From: an uncultured Flavobacteriales bacterium
Lineage (GTDB): Bacteria > Bacteroidota > Bacteroidia > Flavobacteriales > UBA1820
Length of the DNA: 55,539 bases
Assembly (NCBI GenBank): GCA_902478645.1
Contig: CABSLV010000012.1
Coordinates: 1 to 55,539, forward strand
Direction of reading: 5' to 3'
The notes under the pieces were generated by a model. It made no database searches. It was not told where the DNA came from and was given only the letters and a program-made list of their open reading frames with translations. The translations under genes and the position numbers were made by a program. This document shows positions 24,391 to 33,096 of the stretch, one piece after another (the stretch's first letter is position 1; the number at the start of each line of letters is the position of its first letter).

Positions 24391-25548
24391 TTACAGTTTG
24401 AATGCTTCGTTGTGATAAACCATCCGCCCCTTGACCAGGGTAGCGGCTACGTCGAATTTGTCCGAGAGCAGGGCAATATTGGCCTTGAAGCCCTTTTCGA
24501 TCTTGCCCACCTCGTGAAGTCCGAGACTCTGCGCCTGATTCCAGGAAGTCGTCTTGACCAATTCCTTGAGCGGAATCCCCGTAATCTCGTACACATTGCG
24601 CAACCCATACTGGTACGGCAGCGTACTTCCCATCAAGTTGCCCGAGGGAAGCCGCGCCTCGTGGTTCTTGAGGATCATCTCCAGACCACCCATCACGTAC
24701 TTGCCGTCGGGAAGCCCCGAAGCCAGGAGCGAATCGGTGATCAACAGGATCTGCCCAACCGGCTTGACATTGAACACGATCTTGATGATATCCGGCTTGA
24801 CGTGCAGTTTGTCGCAGATCAGCTCGATCTTTATATCGTTGTCGGCAAATCCGGCTCCCACCAGCCCGATCTCGCGGTGGTGCAACGGGGACATCTGGTT
24901 GAAGAAATGCGTCAGATGCGTCAGCCCGGCGGCCTTGGCCTGGAGGAACTCGGCATACGTGGCACCCGAATGCCCCGCCGAGGTAACGATGCCCATCTCC
25001 CGCATATCGGAGATGAATTCCATGGCTCCTTCCACCTCGGGAGCGACCGTCACGATCTTCACCGGAGCGATCTCGTTGAGCTGGCGGATTTCCTCGGTAT
25101 TGGGCAGGCGGATATAGTCGGGGTTCTGCGCCCCCTTGTACGCACAGTTGATATACGGACCCTCGATGTGCATTCCCGGCGTCTCGGCCCAACGCTCGTT
25201 TTTACGATACTGAGCCACCGCCTCGGCTGCTTTGACCAACACCTCCTGAGGCAAGGTAAGCGTTGTCGGCAGGAACATCGTCACCCCTTCTTTCAAACGG
25301 GCTTCGGCGATCTTGTCGACACTTTCATAGGTGCCGTCGCACACATCACAACCGACCGCTCCATGCGTATGTTCGTCGATAAATCCCGGGAGGGCCATCA
25401 AGCCTTCACCTTCGATGATGCGGTCGAAGTTCTCGGGATTGACCTCCTTTTCGGTAACGGACTTGATGTATTCGCCGTCGAGGATGATGTTGGCGTATTT
25501 ATAATCGATGTCGGGAGAAACGACCCGAACGTTGCGTATCAGATTCAT
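24391..25548 (-). CDS. nagA: N-acetylglucosamine-6-phosphate deacetylase
   Basis: Amidohydrolase of 385 aa that deacetylates GlcNAc-6-P in amino-sugar catabolism and peptidoglycan recycling. Metal and catalytic residues are visible: HTH at 60-62 (GFIDEHTHG), Glu129 in HIEGPY, His193 in SAGHSGATY, His214 in LTHFFNQMS, and the catalytic Asp272 in LLITDS. A -7 box TACCTTTG (minus strand, 25577-25584) with a TTTG 25 bases further upstream precedes it. nagB is not in the window. It is divergent from the SRP RNA gene. Confidence 0.93.
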   Translation of the reverse strand: MNLIRNVRVVSPDIDYKYANIILDGEYIKSVTEKEVNPENFDRIIEGEGLMALPGFIDEHTHGAVGCDVCDGTYESVDKIAEARLKEGVTMFLPTTLTLPQEVLVKAAEAVAQYRKNERWAETPGMHIEGPYINCAYKGAQNPDYIRLPNTEEIRQLNEIAPVKIVTVAPEVEGAMEFISDMREMGIVTSAGHSGATYAEFLQAKAAGLTHLTHFFNQMSPLHHREIGLVGAGFADNDIKIELICDKLHVKPDIIKIVFNVKPVGQILLITDSLLASGLPDGKYVMGGLEMILKNHEARLPSGNLMGSTLPYQYGLRNVYEITGIPLKELVKTTSWNQAQSLGLHEVGKIEKGFKANIALLSDKFDVAATLVKGRMVYHNEAFKL

Positions 25549-25576
25549 AGCGATTTTCTTCTGGTTTTTCCTTTAC

Positions 25577-25613
25577 CAAAGGTACGACTTTGCCGGAGAA
25601 AAAACGGGGCAAA
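25577..25613 (-). promoter_or_regulatory. nagA promoter
   Basis: Minus strand TTTG (25610-25613), 25-base spacer, TACCTTTG (25577-25584), 29 bases before the nagA ATG. Confidence 0.45.
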
Positions 25614-25660
25614 CTGCGACAAAAAGCAAAAAATATTCGATGAATGATGGAAAATATTCG

Positions 25661-25668
25661 TACATTTG
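25661..25668 (+). promoter_or_regulatory. -7 box of the SRP RNA gene
   Basis: TACATTTG, a full TANNTTTG match, ending five bases before the predicted 5' end of the RNA; a TTCG at 25636-25639 is a weak -33 candidate with a 21-base spacer. Confidence 0.5.
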
Positions 25669-25672
25669 TCCC

Positions 25673-25768
25673 GGCAAGTCCCACACGACCAGCTCCTGTC
25701 CAATCCCCCAGGGTGGGAACGCAGCAAGGGCACGATGGTTGTAGCGGTGCGATGTGGATCGCTTGCCA
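25673..25768 (+). ncRNA. ffs: signal recognition particle RNA, small bacterial type
   Basis: The apical hairpin is diagnostic: CAGG, then GTG-GGAA-CGC with the GGAA tetraloop at 25716-25719, then AGCAAGGG, so the symmetric CAGG/AGCA internal loop bound by Ffh is intact. The ends pair as GGCAAG (25673-25678) with CTTGCC (25762-25767), and a T7 tract follows immediately as terminator. Length of about 96 nt fits the 4.5S-type RNA. A -7 box sits directly upstream. The RNA assembles with Ffh for co-translational targeting. Confidence 0.92.
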
Positions 25769-25775
25769 TTTTTTT

Positions 25776-25945
25776 ATGCCCAGCTGGTAAAAAATTAACA
25801 ATTTTTTACTTTCTTCTTTCTCCTAACCACACCCCTGCAAATCATTCGCCCCACAACATCGCTATTTTTCCAAACGCACAATACAATTATATAAACGGCC
25901 CCGGATCGCAGCCCTCTTTCCACTCCTGTGCGGATGATTCCACAC
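25776..25945. other. AT-rich spacer between SRP RNA and efflux operon
   Basis: Nothing beyond the end of the SRP RNA terminator was recognised; no open frame with coding character is present. Confidence 0.5.
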
Positions 25946-25980
25946 AAAAAAACCGCTCCGCCCGTATCGGGCGGAGCGGC
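25946..25980 (-). terminator. terminator of the metal-efflux operon
   Basis: Stem CCGCTCCGCCCG / CGGGCGGAGCGG (25953-25964 and 25968-25979) with a TAT loop; on the minus strand it is followed by seven T. It lies 20 bases beyond the outer-membrane factor gene. Confidence 0.9.
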
Positions 25981-26000
25981 CGACAAATGTCCCCGAAGGA

Positions 26001-27185
26001 TCAAAGCGTGTATTTGTTCAGTTCGAGCAGCAGCGAGCGGTAATTGTACAACAATTCATTTACCTCATCCATGTGGCGGTACACAGGATCGAGTTCGGTG
26101 AAGTATTCGAGGATCGTCAGGCTTCCCTCCTGGAGAGCCTTGCGCAACAAGGCGGACTTTCCGGCTCCGTCGCCCCCCTCCTGATACGTCCGGCTCATCG
26201 CTTCCAGGCGGCAAGCCTGGGAATGTTTCGCCGTGAGGTCGGCCGTGAGGTTCGTTTCCAAGGCCAGGGTCGTCGCTTCGACCTCCGCCTGGCGCGCCCG
26301 CGCCAGGCGCACCGTATTGCGGCTTTCAAACAAAGGGATACTCATCCCGGCCATCACGCCATGAAATTTCGCCCCGTCTGAAGTCGAATACTTGTATCCC
26401 GCACTGAATTTGGGCAAAGCCAGCGAAACGGCCAGGCGGCGTTCGGCCAGTGCTGCCTGTCCGCTTGCCCGAGCAGCGGAGAGAGCCGGATCGGCCGCAT
26501 AAGCCTGCTCCAGCACCTGCTCCAGCGGAGCCAAGGCCGGCAAGGGCATCGGCTCGATCTGTACATCCGCCTCCAGCGACAAGCCCGAGAGGGAAGACAA
26601 GGTGGTCAGCGCCGTTTCCAAAGCCATCCGGGTGCGGGTCAGGTTGTTGCGCGCCGAAAGACTCTGAAACTCGATGCGGTTTTCCTCGATCGAAGTGATG
26701 TCGCCCGCCTGAGCCCGCACGCGAGCGATCTGCCGGGCAAACTCGGCATCGGCCAGGCGAAGACTGTCCACCTCGATGCGTTTTTGCAGGTAGAGGATCT
26801 CCTGCACCGTCAGACGGGCCTGCAGCAATTCCTCTATCCGCACCTGGCGGTAAGAAGCCTGCGCCACGTCTTCCCGCGCCCGGGCAGCCCGGGTGCGCTG
26901 CACGTAGGCGGTAGGAAAATCGAAGCCCTGCGAGGCGGTAAACTCGTCCTCCCCGGCCGCACCGGACGAACCCCAGGTATGGGTGTAGCCCAGTTCGGGG
27001 TCGGGAAGCGTATTGCCCGTGCGGGCCTCTATCTGGCTGGAATGGGCCGTAGCCGCCGCGCTCTGCAACACGGGGCTGTGCCGTTCCACCGCCTGCAGGA
27101 GATCGGCTTCCCCGATGGATTGTGCCGCACTACCGAGAGAGAACACCCCCGGGAGGATCAGTGAAAAAAGGTATCTTGTCCTCAT
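26001..27185 (-). CDS. TolC/CusC-type outer-membrane efflux protein
   Basis: Protein of 394 aa with a signal peptide (about 1-21, ending SAAQS) and two repeats of long coiled-coil helices, as in outer-membrane efflux factors. Shorter than E. coli CusC (about 460 aa) but similar to CzcC-like Bacteroidetes proteins. It should form the trimeric outer-membrane channel for the RND pump encoded directly upstream, whose stop codon it overlaps by four bases (ATGA). Last gene of the operon, followed by a clear terminator. Confidence 0.9.
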   Translation of the reverse strand: MRTRYLFSLILPGVFSLGSAAQSIGEADLLQAVERHSPVLQSAAATAHSSQIEARTGNTLPDPELGYTHTWGSSGAAGEDEFTASQGFDFPTAYVQRTRAARAREDVAQASYRQVRIEELLQARLTVQEILYLQKRIEVDSLRLADAEFARQIARVRAQAGDITSIEENRIEFQSLSARNNLTRTRMALETALTTLSSLSGLSLEADVQIEPMPLPALAPLEQVLEQAYAADPALSAARASGQAALAERRLAVSLALPKFSAGYKYSTSDGAKFHGVMAGMSIPLFESRNTVRLARARQAEVEATTLALETNLTADLTAKHSQACRLEAMSRTYQEGGDGAGKSALLRKALQEGSLTILEYFTELDPVYRHMDEVNELLYNYRSLLLELNKYTL

Positions 27186-30100
27186 ATCATTCTGTTTTTT
27201 CGGTTAATAAGGGTGTAAACCACCGGGATGACAAACACGTTGAGCAAGGTCGAGGTGAGCAAGCCCCCGAGGATCACCTTGGCCATCGGGCTTTGAATCT
27301 CGTTGCCCGGCAGGTCGCCGCCCAAAGCCAGCGGGATGAGTGCCAGTGCGGACGAGAGCGCCGTCATCAGGATAGGATTCAAACGGTCCATCGACCCGTG
27401 CACCACCGCCCGCTCGAGGCTTTCGCCCTCGCGGATCAGTTGGTTGTACCGGGAGACCAGCAGGATGCCGTTGCGGGTAGCGATCCCCAGCAGCGAGATA
27501 AACCCGATGACGGCCGGGATGCTGATGATCCCCGAAGAGAGGGCGATGGCCGCTACCCCGCCGATGAGTGCAAAAGGCATGTTGAGCAGAATGATCCCCG
27601 AGATTTTCACACTGCGGAATTCCTGGTAGAGCAGCAGGAAGATGATCACCAGCGAAAAGAGCGAAGCCAGCGAAAGGATGTTCGAAGCCTGCTGCTCGCT
27701 CTCGAACTGCCCACCGTACTCCACGTGATACCCCGAAGGCATCTCCACCTGCGTATCGACGATCCGGCGGATCTGGTTGACCACCCCACGCAGGTCGCCC
27801 GAGGAAACATTGGCCGAGATGACGATCTTGCGGCGTACATTCTCGCGGGAGATGGTATTCGGACCGGACGAGGAACGGATCTCGGCGACCTGTTCCAAGG
27901 GGACCTTCCCTTGCGGGGAGTCGATGTAAAGCCCCGAGATGGCCTCGATCGAACCGCGCGCCGCATCGTCCGCCTTGAGGGTTACGTCGTACGTGCGTCC
28001 CTGGTCGTACACCTGGGAGACGACTTTTCCCGAGAGGTTCGTCCCGACAAATTCGGCGAACTCCGAGAGTGTGATCCCGTACTTGGCCAGCATGTCGCGC
28101 CGGGGGATGATCTGGAGCTGGGCACGTTCGATCTGCGGTTCGAGAGTCAGGTCGGCGATGCCCTCCACCGAGGCGATCTTGTTGCGGATGTCCTGCCCGA
28201 TGGCAAACATCCGGTTCAGGTCGTCGCCGAAGAGCTTGATGGCGATGTTGGCCTTCGTACCGGAAAGCATGGCGTCGATCCGGTGCGAGATCGGTTGGCC
28301 GATCTCCACGCTGATGCCCTTGACCTGGGAAAGACGCTCCCGCACATCGGCCATGAATTCCGCCCGGGAGCGGTCCTCGAGCACGAACGGCGCTTCGATC
28401 TCCGAGGCGTTCACGCCCAGGGCGTGTTCGTCCAGTTCGGCACGGCCGGTCTTGCGGGCGACGGTCTGGATTTCAGGGACGGTAAGCAGGATTTCCTCCA
28501 CCGTGCGGCCTATCCGGTCGCTCTCCGGCAAAGAGATCCCCGGCTGGGTGGCGATGTTGATGGTCAGCGAGCCTTCGTTGAATCCGGGCAGGAAACTGCG
28601 CCCCATCCCCAGGAAGAGTACCACCCCTGCCACGAACAACACACACACCGAGGCAAGCACCCCGCGCTTGTGTCCCATCACCCACTGCAGGGCACGGCGG
28701 TAATGCTGCTTGAGCCAAGCCGATACGGGCGGTTCCTTCTCGGCGCGGCGCAAGGTCTTCTCGCCGGTGAGCAGCATCGAGCACAACACCGGGGTGAGCG
28801 TTACCGCTACGATCATCGAGGCAAACAGCGAGACGATAAACGAGATACCCAGCGGACGGAGCATCCTTCCCTCCATCCCCGAGAGGAAAAACAAGGGCAG
28901 GAACGCTACGATGGTAATGATGGTCGCGTGCACCACCGAGCTGCGGATCTCCACCGAGGCGTCGAACACCACGGACAACACCCCGCGCCGCTCCTGGGGT
29001 GGCAGCGCATGGTTTTCCCGAAGCCGTTTGTACACGTTTTCCACGTCGATGATCGCATCGTCCACCAGCGAGCCGATGGCAATGGCCATACCGCCCAGGC
29101 TCATCGTATTGATGGTCAGGCCCATTGCCTTGAGCACCAGCACCGCCGTAAGCAGCGAGAGGGGAAGCGCAATGAGGGAAATGAGCGTCGTACGGGTACT
29201 CATCAGAAACAGGAACAGCACGATGACCACGAACAACCCGCCTTCCAACAAGGCTTTCTGTACGTTGTCGATCGAGTTTTCGATGAAATCCGCCTGACGG
29301 AATATGTCGGTCGATACGTGAACCCCGGCAGGCAACTTGGCCGAGAGTTCCGCGAGAGCGGCATCGAGTTTTTCGGTCAGTTCGATCGTTCCGGTGGCCG
29401 GCTGTTTGGTCACGGTGATCAGCACCGCCGGATGGCCTTTCTCCGAAGCCAGACCCAACAAGGGAGTCTTCCCGCCGGTCTGCACCCGGGCCACATCGCC
29501 CAGGGTAATGGGCTGCCCGTCCACCGTTTTGATCACCGCACGGGCCATCTCCTCGGGACGGTCGGTGGCGGTGATCCCGCGGACGATGTATTCGTTGCCC
29601 CACTGGTAGAGCACGCCTCCGGACGCATTCTGGTTGAAGCCTTCCGTAGCGCGGGTGATCTCATCGAGCGTTACCCCGTAGTACTTCATCCGGGCGGGGT
29701 TCATCAGGATCTGGTACTCCTTGATGTCGCCCCCGATGACCGTTGCCTGGGCTACTCCCGCGGTGGAGAGCAGGCGGGGACGGATAGTCCAGTCGGCCAG
29801 GGTGCGCAATTCCTCCAGCGAAACGCTGTCCGAGGTGAGCGAAACGATGAGCATCTCGCCCAGGATGGACGATTGCGGTCCGAGCGTAGGGCTTCCCACC
29901 GTTTCGGGCAGGGCATCGGCTACGGTAGAGAGTTTTTCGGAGACGATCTGCCGTGCCTTGTAAATATCGGTACCCCAGTCGAATTCCACCCACAGCACCG
30001 AAAATCCGGTAGTGGACGAACTGCGGACGCGACGCACGTCGGTGGCTCCGTTCAAGGCCGTTTCCAAGGGAAAGGTAACGATCTTTTCCACCTCCTCGGG

Positions 30101-30271
30101 TGCCAGTCCCGGTGCTTCGGTGAGCACGGTAACCGTCGGGGCGTTCAGATCGGGAAATATATCGACTTCCATCTGCCGGGATACCAGCGTACCGGCCACC
30201 AGCAGCGCCACCGAAGCCAGAATGACCACGATGCGGTTGTGGATACTGTAACGGATGATCTTGTTCAACAT
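27182..30271 (-). CDS. heavy-metal efflux RND transporter (CusA/CzcA family)
   Basis: Inner-membrane RND pump of 1029 aa with the family's twelve-helix plan: first helix at about 10-30, a large periplasmic loop, helices 2-6 in the middle, a second loop and helices 8-12 at the C-terminus. The N-terminal FPDLNAPTVTVLTEAPGLAPEEVE segment is typical of the heavy-metal (HME) subgroup. The conserved GMAIAIGSLVDDAIIDVENVYKR helix 4 block carries the proton-relay acidic residues. Adaptor upstream, outer-membrane factor downstream. Metal specificity (Cu/Ag against Co/Zn/Cd) cannot be fixed from sequence alone. Confidence 0.95.
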   Translation of the reverse strand: MLNKIIRYSIHNRIVVILASVALLVAGTLVSRQMEVDIFPDLNAPTVTVLTEAPGLAPEEVEKIVTFPLETALNGATDVRRVRSSSTTGFSVLWVEFDWGTDIYKARQIVSEKLSTVADALPETVGSPTLGPQSSILGEMLIVSLTSDSVSLEELRTLADWTIRPRLLSTAGVAQATVIGGDIKEYQILMNPARMKYYGVTLDEITRATEGFNQNASGGVLYQWGNEYIVRGITATDRPEEMARAVIKTVDGQPITLGDVARVQTGGKTPLLGLASEKGHPAVLITVTKQPATGTIELTEKLDAALAELSAKLPAGVHVSTDIFRQADFIENSIDNVQKALLEGGLFVVIVLFLFLMSTRTTLISLIALPLSLLTAVLVLKAMGLTINTMSLGGMAIAIGSLVDDAIIDVENVYKRLRENHALPPQERRGVLSVVFDASVEIRSSVVHATIITIVAFLPLFFLSGMEGRMLRPLGISFIVSLFASMIVAVTLTPVLCSMLLTGEKTLRRAEKEPPVSAWLKQHYRRALQWVMGHKRGVLASVCVLFVAGVVLFLGMGRSFLPGFNEGSLTINIATQPGISLPESDRIGRTVEEILLTVPEIQTVARKTGRAELDEHALGVNASEIEAPFVLEDRSRAEFMADVRERLSQVKGISVEIGQPISHRIDAMLSGTKANIAIKLFGDDLNRMFAIGQDIRNKIASVEGIADLTLEPQIERAQLQIIPRRDMLAKYGITLSEFAEFVGTNLSGKVVSQVYDQGRTYDVTLKADDAARGSIEAISGLYIDSPQGKVPLEQVAEIRSSSGPNTISRENVRRKIVISANVSSGDLRGVVNQIRRIVDTQVEMPSGYHVEYGGQFESEQQASNILSLASLFSLVIIFLLLYQEFRSVKISGIILLNMPFALIGGVAAIALSSGIISIPAVIGFISLLGIATRNGILLVSRYNQLIREGESLERAVVHGSMDRLNPILMTALSSALALIPLALGGDLPGNEIQSPMAKVILGGLLTSTLLNVFVIPVVYTLINRKNRMI

Positions 30272-30305
30272 CTTTCGTTCGGTATTTTACAGAGACCTCC
30301 CGTGA

Positions 30306-31523
30306 TCAGTGTTCGTGGCCGTGAGGGATCGCACCGGAAGCCGAAGCCACCTTCACGCGGTATGCCCCGCGCGAGACAAAGACCTCCCCTTCGTGCAAGC
30401 CGGAAAGGATCTCGGCGCGCAAGCCATCGTGCTGCCCGACGGTAACCAGACGTTTCTCATAAGCCTCCTCGTGCTGCTGTACGTACACGAAGTACGAGCC
30501 CTGTTCCTCGGTCAGCGCACTCAAAGGAATCGTCAAGGCATCCCGACGGTCCTTCAGCCGCAGGTACACCTGCACGAATGCTCCCTGAGGGATCTGCGGC
30601 ACCGCATCGTACTCCAGGGTCAAGGTCAGCAGTCCCGAAGGCGAAACGGCACGGGAATACGACACCACCCGCCCGTTCAGGCTGTCCGTATCGTACTTCG
30701 CTCCGTCTTCGGCCACAAATACGGCCGAAACGACCTCCGGCAGACGTCCATAGTATTTTTGGGGGACATCCGCCTGCAGCCGGCCGCGCGAGGAACGCAC
30801 CAAGGTAAAGAGCGCAGCACCCTTGTCGGCAAAAGCTCCCGGGACGACCTCCAGAGAGCGGACATACCCGGCAAAGGGAGCGCGGACGACGATGCCGCCA
30901 CTTTCCGATCCGCTCAAAGCCTGGTAGGCTTGCCGGGCATTTTCATAGTCGAGCTTGGCTTGGAGATATTCGCTGCGGGTGATGATCCGATCGCCGATGA
31001 GCCGTTCGGCGCGCTCCCATTGGGCAGCCGCATAGTCGTATTGGGCCTTTACCCGTGCGTAAGTATCGCCATCGGCCATATTTTTGGAGACGATCCGCGC
31101 CAGAGGCGTACCGGCTTCCACGCGGGCTCCGGGGGTGATGTTCGCCTCGGGCAGTACTTCACCGGCCGAGGGGGCGACCACCGTGCGGAAATCCGCCGCA
31201 GAGGAGACGATCTGTCCGCTCACCGCGATCACCGGGGCAAAAGTCGAACGAGCGGCGGTGTCCAATTTGAATTCGCCCATGGATGCTTGCCGGGCAGTAA
31301 AGACGATCTCGTCGGTATGCTCGTCCGAAGGAGCCTCCTCCCCGGGGTGCACATGGGCTTCTTCCCCGGAATGGTCATGATCCTGTTCCTCGAGGTGCGC
31401 TTGCTGTTCCTGCGTAGCGGTATGGGCATGGGACGGGTCTTCCCCGTCGTGATCGTGGGCAGCTTCGGGCGCAGCGCAAGCTACATAGCACAGCGCCAAA
31501 GCCGCCAATAAATATTTTTCCAT
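30306..31523 (-). CDS. His-rich RND periplasmic adaptor (CusB/CzcB family)
   Basis: Membrane-fusion protein of 405 aa. A hydrophobic leader ends at a possible lipobox Cys16, though the -3 residue is not ideal. Residues 22-72 form a His/Glu/Asp-rich linker (HDHDGEDPSHAH, DHDHSGEEAHVHPGEE) likely to bind metal, and the protein ends in HGHEH. The rest has the adaptor layout: lipoyl-like half-motif with VVAPSAGEVLP, an alpha-hairpin (about 150-205), the partner half with VVRAPFAGYV, a beta-barrel and a membrane-proximal domain. Starts 34 bases before the pump gene. Confidence 0.92.
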   Translation of the reverse strand: MEKYLLAALALCYVACAAPEAAHDHDGEDPSHAHTATQEQQAHLEEQDHDHSGEEAHVHPGEEAPSDEHTDEIVFTARQASMGEFKLDTAARSTFAPVIAVSGQIVSSAADFRTVVAPSAGEVLPEANITPGARVEAGTPLARIVSKNMADGDTYARVKAQYDYAAAQWERAERLIGDRIITRSEYLQAKLDYENARQAYQALSGSESGGIVVRAPFAGYVRSLEVVPGAFADKGAALFTLVRSSRGRLQADVPQKYYGRLPEVVSAVFVAEDGAKYDTDSLNGRVVSYSRAVSPSGLLTLTLEYDAVPQIPQGAFVQVYLRLKDRRDALTIPLSALTEEQGSYFVYVQQHEEAYEKRLVTVGQHDGLRAEILSGLHEGEVFVSRGAYRVKVASASGAIPHGHEH

Positions 31524-31633
31524 CTTTTTCAGGCTAAACGATTGTGTCCGGCAAGAAACGCGTACACCTCTCCCGCAGTCCGGAGCCGGACATCCCGGAG
31601 GGAGGGCGACGAAAAACTTCGTTCAAAGAAACT

Positions 31634-32083
31634 TCAAGCCAGCAAAAACGGGGGAGCTCGCCAAGCGGAAGCCCTGCCGAAGAAGTCCAAAGGGGACATC
31701 CCGTGAAAAACAGGAGGCGTCGCTGCGGTTTCCGCAGCGGAAAGGGCCTCGAATCCGGTCTCCTCCGGGAGAAAAATGCCCGGATCGACATCCCGATCGC
31801 ACGGGGTGTGCGCGAGGACGACGGACATCGGATTTTCCTTCTTCGGGCAATAATAGTTGACATTCAGCACGCATTGCGTCTCGGCATCCGTATGGGTCGC
31901 TCCTCCGTGTTGATGGCAGACAACCCCTACGGCAAGAATGCCACGGGAATGACTATGCGAGAGGTCGATGCAGACACAACCTCCATGGTGATGGTGCGGC
32001 AGGACACTTCCCGTCAGCATCATCAGTGCTGCCAAGGAAATAAAAAAGAATGCAATATGCGTTTTGAGGCCTCTGCCGGTCAT
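31634..32083 (-). CDS. small His/Cys-rich secreted protein at the head of the metal-efflux operon
   Basis: Protein of 149 aa. Residues 1-28 look like a signal peptide or anchor (FFFISLAALMMLTGSVLP), followed at once by HHHHGGCVC (His30-33, Cys36, Cys38), SHSHS, CHQHGG and three more Cys, six Cys in all. This resembles the small Bacteroidales family annotated as DUF6769, which I recall next to CusBAC-like genes; the link needs a profile search. A metal-binding or sensing role in the periplasm is inferred from composition and from its place as first gene behind the operon promoter. The C-terminal third (after about residue 110) is hydrophobic and less conserved in character. Confidence 0.75.
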   Translation of the reverse strand: MTGRGLKTHIAFFFISLAALMMLTGSVLPHHHHGGCVCIDLSHSHSRGILAVGVVCHQHGGATHTDAETQCVLNVNYYCPKKENPMSVVLAHTPCDRDVDPGIFLPEETGFEALSAAETAATPPVFHGMSPLDFFGRASAWRAPPFLLA

Positions 32084-32107
32084 CTCTCACAAAGCGTTAT
32101 TAGTGGA

Positions 32108-32139
32108 CAAATGTACTAAATGACATGCTCCGAACCAAA
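32108..32139 (-). promoter_or_regulatory. metal-efflux operon promoter
   Basis: Minus strand TTTG (32136-32139), exactly 20 bases, TACATTTG (32108-32115). This is the best consensus Bacteroidetes promoter in the window and gives a 5' UTR of about 18 bases before the ATG at 32083. Confidence 0.7.
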
Positions 32140-32303
32140 TCGAAAACGAACTTTTGCCTTTGGCCCTCCCCGATCCGCCGTTTATCTGCTCGAAACACGC
32201 CCTCAAGCACCCGTTCCCCCCACGCTTCCCGGGGAGAAAAGAAAGGATAAACCCGGGCGAGGAATATCGACTGCACAGAGGACGAGGTTTGTGTTTTTTG
32301 GCG

Positions 32304-32311
32304 TAAATTTG
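32304..32311 (+). promoter_or_regulatory. -7 box of tcdA
   Basis: TAAATTTG, full match to TANNTTTG, 13 bases before the tcdA ATG; no well-spaced TTTG upstream. Confidence 0.4.
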
Positions 32312-32324
32312 CAGGTCGAAAAAC

Positions 32325-33074
32325 ATGGACGGAAACTCGCTCGAACAATGGAACGACCGCCAGCGTCTGCTGGTCAAAGACCGGGGCATCGAACGCCTGG
32401 CCCGGGCACATGTATTGGTCGTCGGTCTGGGGGGCGTGGGAGGTTTCGCGGCGGAATTTCTGGCACGCGCCGGGATAGGCCGCCTCACCCTGGTGGATGC
32501 CGACACCGTATCCCCGACCAACCTCAACCGGCAGATCGCCGCCCTCACCTCGACCCTGGGACAGCCCAAGGTGGAAGTGATCGCCCGAAGGCTCTCCGAG
32601 ATCAACCCCTCCCTCCACCTGGAACTCATCGAGCGTTTTCTCCAGCCGGAGCAGGCCTACGCCCTGCCCGATGCCAAATACGACTACGTGGCCGACTGCA
32701 TCGACAGCCTCAGCCCCAAACTGGAACTGATCCGCGCCTGCATGGACAAAAACATCCCGCTGGTCAGCGCCATGGGAGCCGGGGGACGCCTCGACCCGGC
32801 CGCCGTACGGGTGGCAGACATCTCCAAGTCGCACAACTGCCCCTTGGCCCGCAGCATCCGCAAACGCCTGAGCCAACTCACCGGCCGCAAACCGCGCGGA
32901 TTCTACGCCGTGTACAGCGAAGAGCTGCCCGACGAAACCAGCATGCGCACCGTCGAAGGTGAGGCCTTCAAACGTTCGTACTACGGTACGATCTCCTACA
33001 TGCCGGCCCTTTTCGGGCTCCATGCAGCCGCGCACATCCTGCGGAGTCTCCTGCGGGAGGACACCGCCGAATAA
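32325..33074 (+). CDS. tcdA: tRNA threonylcarbamoyladenosine dehydratase (ThiF/E1-like)
   Basis: E1-like adenylating enzyme of 249 aa. The nucleotide-binding loop GLGGVGGFAAE is at residues 34-44; VDADTVSPTNLNRQ and the ADCIDSLSPK segment are typical of the CsdL/TcdA group, which cyclises t6A37 of tRNA to ct6A. There is no C-terminal rhodanese domain and no CXXC zinc motif as in MoeB/ThiF. No sulfur-carrier gene is adjacent, which supports TcdA over thiamine or molybdopterin synthesis. Confidence 0.88.
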   Translation: MDGNSLEQWNDRQRLLVKDRGIERLARAHVLVVGLGGVGGFAAEFLARAGIGRLTLVDADTVSPTNLNRQIAALTSTLGQPKVEVIARRLSEINPSLHLELIERFLQPEQAYALPDAKYDYVADCIDSLSPKLELIRACMDKNIPLVSAMGAGGRLDPAAVRVADISKSHNCPLARSIRKRLSQLTGRKPRGFYAVYSEELPDETSMRTVEGEAFKRSYYGTISYMPALFGLHAAAHILRSLLREDTAE

Positions 33075-33096
33075 TTCTTCTGTAAAAAACACCTTG

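Noticed and set aside
27122..30445. 1107-codon plus-strand open frame opposite the RND pump gene
   Set aside because: It is an antisense frame in GC-rich DNA. Its translation is rich in His, Arg, Asp and Gly and has no domain, whereas the minus-strand frame encodes a complete RND pump.
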